Source of the DNA: JAOAPG01 sp963791575
Lineage (GTDB): Bacteria; Acidobacteriota; Terriglobia; Terriglobales; Acidobacteriaceae
DNA: 64,000 nucleotides
Assembly (NCBI GenBank): GCA_963791575.1
Contig: CAWBSY010000010.1
Coordinates: 1-64,000 of the forward strand
Reading direction: 5' to 3'
Within the stretch, counting starts at the first letter, position 1; every line of letters begins with the position of its first letter. Below are positions 60,171 through 64,000 of this stretch, piece after piece. The translations under genes were made by a program, and so were the position numbers. Below the pieces are notes generated by a model. It saw only the letters and a program-made list of their open reading frames with translations. It did not search any database and was not told the origin of the DNA.

Positions 60171-60205
60171 GAGGAATTGTTACCAGCAGCGCCAACCTCT
60201 AGCAT
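60171..60205 (+). promoter_or_regulatory. stress-type promoter, copy 12
   Basis: GAGGAATTGTTA (60171-60182), 17 bases, TAGCAT (60200-60205); a perfect copy, about 125 bases before the histidine-kinase gene. Confidence 0.8.
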
Positions 60206-60329
60206 CCCGAACTAGAAGAAGCATTGGGCGCGACCCCGATGTCGCAATCGATTCATTTGGCGGAACAGGTCCTGCACTCCGCTGCAAAAACGATATTACT
60301 TGGATGGTTTTCATAGGAGCAGTTTGTCC

Positions 60330-61139
60330 ATGTTTTCCCGACAGCTTAACGACCGCGAATTGATACACGATGCCACCGAATGCTCGGGCGCCGACCTGAA
60401 AACCTTGGTGCAGCAACGTACGGAAGCATTGAGAACTCTCTCCGCAAAACTGCATCGTGTGCAGGATGAGGAACGTCGTCACCTCGCACGGGAGTTGCAC
60501 GACAGCACTGGGCAAACATTGGCAGCGTTGAAACTCTATTTGGGATCCCTCTGGGATCGGTTGAAAGCCGGTCAGCCGACATCAGAAGTCTTTGACCAGA
60601 TTAACGCGCTGGCTGACCAGGCTCTTAAGGAGATTCGCACGACTTCTTACCTGTTGTATCCACCATTGCTTGACGAAGCCGGATTTGCTTCAGCAACGCA
60701 ATGGTATGTGGAAGGGTTTGCGAAACGCAGCAATATCGAAGTGAAGCTTCAACTTCCTTCCAGTGTCCCGCAGTTACTCAGGCCAATCGAAACTGCTTTG
60801 TTCCGTGTGCTTCAGGAGAGCCTAACTAACATTCACCGGCACTCTTGCAGCCAAAGCGCAGATGTTCGCCTGCGGTTGGAGAGAGACATCGTCACTCTCG
60901 AGGTGCAGGACTATGGCAAAGGAATTTCCGCTGAGGTGTTGGAAAAATTCAACCGCACCGGTGCCGGAGTTGGCGTGGGACTGGCTGGGATGAGGGAACG
61001 AATTGAGGAGATATACGGTCGACTCGAGTTATGTTCCGGGGGCAATGGTGCCGTGGTTCGAGCCCGCGTGCCCATGGCGAAGAGGACGCCTTATGCGACT
61101 AGGGCAACAGGCTCTTCTGCGGTCGCTTCTGCCGCTTAG
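60330..61139 (+). CDS. NarX/DegS-type histidine kinase without sensor domain
   Basis: A 269-residue soluble kinase starting at ATG 60330 behind AGGAG. A short coiled coil (DLKTLVQQRTEALRTLSAKL) leads to the HisKA_3 helix with phosphoacceptor His57 in ARELHDSTGQTLAAL, then a HATPase domain (about 165-255) with ESLTNIHRHS and GVGLAGMRERI. No sensor or membrane segment is seen, so input must come from a partner. It is itself under a stress-type promoter, which would place a signalling protein inside the regulon. The NarL-type regulator at 54504 is a possible partner. Confidence 0.87.
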   Translation: MFSRQLNDRELIHDATECSGADLKTLVQQRTEALRTLSAKLHRVQDEERRHLARELHDSTGQTLAALKLYLGSLWDRLKAGQPTSEVFDQINALADQALKEIRTTSYLLYPPLLDEAGFASATQWYVEGFAKRSNIEVKLQLPSSVPQLLRPIETALFRVLQESLTNIHRHSCSQSADVRLRLERDIVTLEVQDYGKGISAEVLEKFNRTGAGVGVGLAGMRERIEEIYGRLELCSGGNGAVVRARVPMAKRTPYATRATGSSAVASAA

Positions 61140-61203
61140 AACTTGGAAGTTGATGTTAGTCATATCCGAGACTGTGGGTTAATTTTCGTGCTAAGAGGTT
61201 GAA

Positions 61204-61632
61204 ATGATAGAACGGTCAACACTACACCGAGGTTCTGATTCAAGCGAAGCATTGCTGACGTCCTACAAGCTTCAGAAGGGGGCCTACTCCCGAGTTGCGA
61301 AAGCTCTGCGGGTGGACCCTTCCTACGTTAGCAGGGTTGTGAGCGGCGACCGCAAGTCTGACAAAATTAAACGAGCAGTGTTGCTGGAGCTCAGCCGCGT
61401 GCATTCGTCCGGCAAGGGCAAGCTCAATTGTCCAATCTGCGCCGATTCAGCCGTGACGGCATTGGCCAACAGGATTGAGATTTCCGGCCTCGCTAGCGGG
61501 AACAACAAGGATCTGTCCAAACCCCTTGCAGCCTTTCGGTGCACAGCGTGGCACACGTTCTTTGTGCCTCGTTCTGATCTGCGTACGGCAAAAGTACACC
61601 CCGTGGCCATACGCGCAAATGGTCGTCGTTAA
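61204..61632 (+). CDS. hypothetical protein with HTH-like segment and CPIC motif
   Basis: A 142-residue protein. Residues about 22-60 (KGAYSRVAKALRVDPSYVSR; VVSGDRKSDKIKRAV) read as an XRE-like helix-turn-helix, followed by LNCPICADSAV, a two-Cys knuckle. The C-terminal third is without recognisable features. GAGGTTGAA lies before the ATG. It is probably a DNA-binding regulator of unknown target. Confidence 0.6.
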   Translation: MIERSTLHRGSDSSEALLTSYKLQKGAYSRVAKALRVDPSYVSRVVSGDRKSDKIKRAVLLELSRVHSSGKGKLNCPICADSAVTALANRIEISGLASGNNKDLSKPLAAFRCTAWHTFFVPRSDLRTAKVHPVAIRANGRR

Positions 61633-61681
61633 GAATCACCGAATGCCGCGTGAAGTGAAGTTCTAGGCGGAGTGAAGGCCA

Positions 61682-62830
61682 ATGCAAGCCATTGTTCGAG
61701 AAAAGCGACATCTTAAGATTGCAGTGTTCTTGATGTTGCTGCTAATTCTGGATGCGCAAACGGCCGCACAAAACTCATCTTCCCGAAGTTCTGATTCTTC
61801 AAAATCGGCGGCCCAGGCAGGAGGAGACGAAGTCCGCATCCCCAGCCGTTCTCCGGCTCCCTTATTCAAAGGCAAACAAGAGAGACAAAAGACAGAAATC
61901 CAGTTCGATCCCGCCACTCGGACCGTAACCATAAAATTGCTCGTACAGGATCCAAACGGGTACTTCATCCCCAATCTTCGGCGCGAAAACTTCGTTGTCT
62001 ATGAGAACGGCGTCCGGCAGCAGAACGTCGCAGTCGACATTGAACATGCGCCCGTTTCGGTAGCGCTGCTAATGGAGTTTGGCGGTCGTTCTCCCGGAAT
62101 AAATCGAGAGTTGGGCCAGGAAGTTTCGCGAGCGGCTCGCCAGCTTCTCGAAGTACTCGGGCGAGACGACAAAGTTGCAGTCTGGAAATATAGCGACAAA
62201 GTCGAAAAATTGGCCGATTTCTCGCAGGGCACCGGAGACATCACTAACTTCCTGTTAGGTCTGGGTACGCCTGAATTTTCGGAGACGAATCTTTACGATG
62301 CGATCATTTTCACGTTAGGGCAGATGCGCCCAGTAAGAGGACGCAAAGCGATCATCCTGATTTCGTCCGGTATCGACACCTCTAGCAAAGCGAGCTTTGA
62401 CGATGTTCTAACAACCGCCCGAAACGGTGACACTCCGATTTATGTCATCAGCCTCACACGAGTCGTTCACCAAATTGTCCAGATGCAGGCACCCACGGAA
62501 CCCCTTGCGCGAATTGATTGGCAGAAAGCTGAAAAAGAACTCGAGGAAATCGCCAACGCGTCCGGCGGTCGCGCTTATACTCCAGAGAGCACTATTGATC
62601 TCTCGGCAACTTATGATGACCTGATCGAGAACTTGAAAGTTCGATATGTACTTACCTACCGCTCGTCCAATAATCTCGATTTAAACACTCCGCGCAACGT
62701 ACGAATCGAGCTGGTCGATCCCCGAACCGGCGGTCCATTGCATATCGTTGATACAAGTGGAAAAACAATCCCCGCCAAAATAGTTGTCCAGAGTAGCTAC
62801 ACTCCCAACGCTGTCTCGTCACTAAAATAA
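61682..62830 (+). CDS. VWFA-related acidobacterial protein, secreted
   Basis: A 382-residue protein with a signal peptide (cleaved near TAAQN), a beta domain (TVTIKLLVQDPNGYFIPNLR, FVVYENGVRQQN) and a von Willebrand A domain from about 120 (VSVALLMEFGGRS, DKVAVWKYSDKVEKLADF, RGRKAIILISSGIDT). The MIDAS DxSxS motif is weak because the first Asp position is occupied by Glu/Phe-Gly (LLMEFGGRS). This two-domain plan is the VWFA-related Acidobacterial family and is a good taxonomic marker. Function unknown; extracellular binding is likely. Confidence 0.85.
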   Translation: MQAIVREKRHLKIAVFLMLLLILDAQTAAQNSSSRSSDSSKSAAQAGGDEVRIPSRSPAPLFKGKQERQKTEIQFDPATRTVTIKLLVQDPNGYFIPNLRRENFVVYENGVRQQNVAVDIEHAPVSVALLMEFGGRSPGINRELGQEVSRAARQLLEVLGRDDKVAVWKYSDKVEKLADFSQGTGDITNFLLGLGTPEFSETNLYDAIIFTLGQMRPVRGRKAIILISSGIDTSSKASFDDVLTTARNGDTPIYVISLTRVVHQIVQMQAPTEPLARIDWQKAEKELEEIANASGGRAYTPESTIDLSATYDDLIENLKVRYVLTYRSSNNLDLNTPRNVRIELVDPRTGGPLHIVDTSGKTIPAKIVVQSSYTPNAVSSLK

Positions 62831-63058
62831 TCCGACCCAACTCCAACGAGTCATCTAAAGTCGGAAACGTAACACAGCTCTGGCTGGAACAATCCAATGC
62901 GGTATGGTTCGACCATCTGGCGATGGCCCTGAACTTGCGGCTGGAGCCAGCTTGGGAAGAGTTGAATTAGCTTGCTGGAAACAGGACCCATAGCAGCAAA
63001 GCAAGTTAGTCGCACCTCGCTAAATCAAGCGTAACATCGGATGTAACACTCACGTTAT
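62831..63058. other. intergenic region after the VWFA gene
   Basis: No protein-coding pattern or tRNA-like structure is seen. Confidence 0.4.
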
Positions 63059-63085
63059 ACCGGAAGAGTCTTAGACTCTTCCGGT
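63059..63085. terminator. bidirectional terminator-like hairpin
   Basis: ACCGGAAGAGTC and GACTCTTCCGGT form a perfect 12-bp stem around a three-base loop (TTA). It lies between the VWFA gene and the minus-strand gene ending at 63103, so it can serve both. T-tracts are short. Confidence 0.65.
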
Positions 63086-63102
63086 TCCCTGCGTACCTGA
63101 TC

Positions 63103-63355
63103 TCACTCCTTCGTCTCATCCGGTTTCGTCGTATGTTCGGGCTCCGCTTGTATTACTACCTCGACCTTTGCGCCGGGTTTCAGCTTCACAGCCTCCCAGT
63201 CAGGCATCCGTCAACGTATTCTCGATTCTGATTTCTTTGTATAGATGATCCGCCTGTTCCACCGCGATCTGCGCTTTTTCCGGTTCTTTAGGACTGATTG
63301 GCTTAATGATCTTTTCTACTGTGCCGCTAAGATTCGTGCTTGGTTTCTCGGTCAT
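63103..63355 (-). CDS. small conserved protein split by a one-base frameshift
   Basis: ATG 63355 opens 51 residues (LSGTVEKIIKPISPKEPEKA; VEQADHLYKEIRIENTLTDA) to a TGA at 63200. In the next frame the continuation DWEAVKLKPGAKVEVVIQAE runs to a TGA at 63103. Removing one T near 63202 gives one protein of about 83 residues, of a type I recall as a common short acidobacterial/proteobacterial hypothetical. The downstream half has no start codon of its own, so this is one gene. Function unknown. Confidence 0.65.
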
Positions 63356-63456
63356 GGCGAGCACCTCAGCAGGGTCTTTGATGCGCGGCGTTGCTAAGCA
63401 ATTTCTACAGTATGTACGGTATCGAACATTAGATAAATATCATGAGACTCTGAAAC

Positions 63457-63636
63457 ATGTCTCCCCGGCTCGAAGATAAAATCCAACAGCTATGTAACAA
63501 GGCGGTTGCGGCAACGGAGCAGGCGGAGATGGAAGAAGCGATCACAGAACTTAGAGCTGCACTTAAGGAGCACATTCGCAGAACACGGGAGCGAGTCGTT
63601 ACGTTCCCCGCACCCGAGCGTCGTCAGTCTGCTTGA
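63457..63636 (+). CDS. 59-residue conserved small protein
   Basis: A short helical protein (MSPRLEDKIQQLCNKAVAAT; AITELRAALKEHIRRTRERV) ending PERRQSA. The pattern of a Cys-Xaa-Lys-Ala helix followed by LRAALxEHxxR matches small hypothetical proteins I associate with this phylum. No strong ribosome-binding site is seen. Function unknown. Confidence 0.6.
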   Translation: MSPRLEDKIQQLCNKAVAATEQAEMEEAITELRAALKEHIRRTRERVVTFPAPERRQSA

Positions 63637-63858
63637 CATCGGTAGGTTTTTTCTTCCTTGATTTGTTCAGCCCAGCGAATACGCTCTTACGACCCTCTTC
63701 CCCGCCCCGCGTTTTTCGGTATCGCATGGTTGCGCACAGACAATTTGTTGGACCAAATGAGCCGAATTGATTTGAAGCATTCCTCATAACAGCCTCGGCG
63801 TCGACTTGCTGACGTACTGGTCGTCGTTGGCCTCACCACGGTTTATACTGAACGTTCT
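63637..63858. other. intergenic region with a possible promoter
   Basis: TATACT at 63844-63849 is a good -10 box for the gene at 63859, though it would leave almost no leader. An open frame on the minus strand looks fortuitous. Confidence 0.35.
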
Positions 63859-64000
63859 ATGTCGTCGCGCTTTCAATCCAGGAGCGTTGTTGTTCGCTAT
63901 TTACCGCTGTTGTCCTGCGCGTTTATGGTCATGCTCGGTATTGGAATCATCGCTTCAGCGGCGGGGGTGCTTGGCGGAGGCATTTGGTCCAAAGAAAAAA
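63859..64000 (+). CDS. membrane protein, cut by the window edge
   Basis: ATG 63859 opens at least 47 codons without a stop: a basic start (MSSRFQSRSVVVRYL) followed by a hydrophobic segment (about 15-42, ACFMV...GIGIIASAAGVLGG-like). This reads as an N-terminal membrane anchor. The protein continues beyond 64000 and cannot be named. Confidence 0.5.
   Translation, partial: MSSRFQSRSVVVRYLPLLSCAFMVMLGIGIIASAAGVLGGGIWSKEK

Noticed and set aside
31854..60205. Reading the repeated element as a classical ECF promoter (GGAAT at -35)
   Set aside because: ECF promoters usually have 15-17 bases between a GGAAC-like -35 and the -10. Counted from GGAAT the gap to CTAGCAT is 21 bases, while TTGTTA to TAGCAT gives 17. 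A sigma-70-type geometry fits better, with GAGGAA as an extra element.
1..64000. CRISPR arrays, tRNA or rRNA genes, insertion sequences, phage genes
   Set aside because: I looked for regularly spaced repeats, cloverleaf-like segments, transposase motifs and terminal inverted repeats and saw none. A covariance-model search (tRNAscan, Infernal) would be decisive and was not possible.

Overview
The window looks like a chromosomal segment of an acidobacterium (Acidobacteriota, Terriglobia-like). This is inferred from a very large Oar-type TonB receptor with a carboxypeptidase-like plug domain (21752-25267), a VWFA-related protein of the acidobacterial type (61682-62830), a FecR/DUF6600-like protein (48175-49909) and many small conserved proteins of the kind seen in that phylum. 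I see no rRNA, tRNA, CRISPR array, transposase or phage gene.

Region 1 (1-4085) holds sdhC-sdhA-sdhB plus a small TPR-like protein; sdhA carries a one-base frameshift. Region 2 (about 4.4-30.4 kb) is a sugar-scavenging locus that fits deoxyhexose (L-fucose-type) glycans. It has a GH29 alpha-L-fucosidase, an SGNH esterase, two paralogous LamG proteins, a GH127-like glycosidase, a TonB receptor, two sodium/solute symporters, an aldo-keto reductase, a lactonase, a zinc alcohol dehydrogenase and an HpcH/HpaI aldolase: a non-phosphorylating oxidative route apart from a dehydratase that is not present here. Several transcription starts carry a 15-bp palindrome (ATTGG-N5-CCAAT) just downstream of a recognisable promoter. 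The same palindrome, weakened, lies before the GntR/FadR gene at the end of the locus, so that protein is the likely repressor. The catabolic operon has decayed: a sugar-acid kinase and a PdxA-like dehydrogenase are collapsed into each other, and an aldo-keto reductase stub and a 28-codon remnant-like ORF remain.

Region 3 (about 30.7-64 kb) is an envelope/general-stress island: BON, Ysc84, YfdX, DUF4136, DUF2905, HdeD-like and Hsp20 proteins, peroxiredoxin, DsbA-like protein, thioredoxin, DnaK, a divergent sigma-70-like protein, an eRF1-like protein, a glycogen debranching enzyme with an Mla-type ATPase, a Crp/Fnr regulator, histidine kinases and a NarL-type response regulator. Its most striking feature is a promoter element read directly from the sequence: GAGGAATTGTTA, then 17 (rarely 18) bases, then TAGCAT. 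I find 12 copies on both strands, almost all just upstream of the island's genes and none by eye in regions 1-2. This points to one co-regulated stress regulon under a dedicated sigma factor or activator.

Five genes (sdhA, yfdX, the 47.4-kb gene, the FecR-like gene and a small gene at 63.1 kb) are broken by single-base frameshifts, six events in all, while both halves still read as conserved protein. This may be decay or sequencing error; it should be settled before these genes are called dead.
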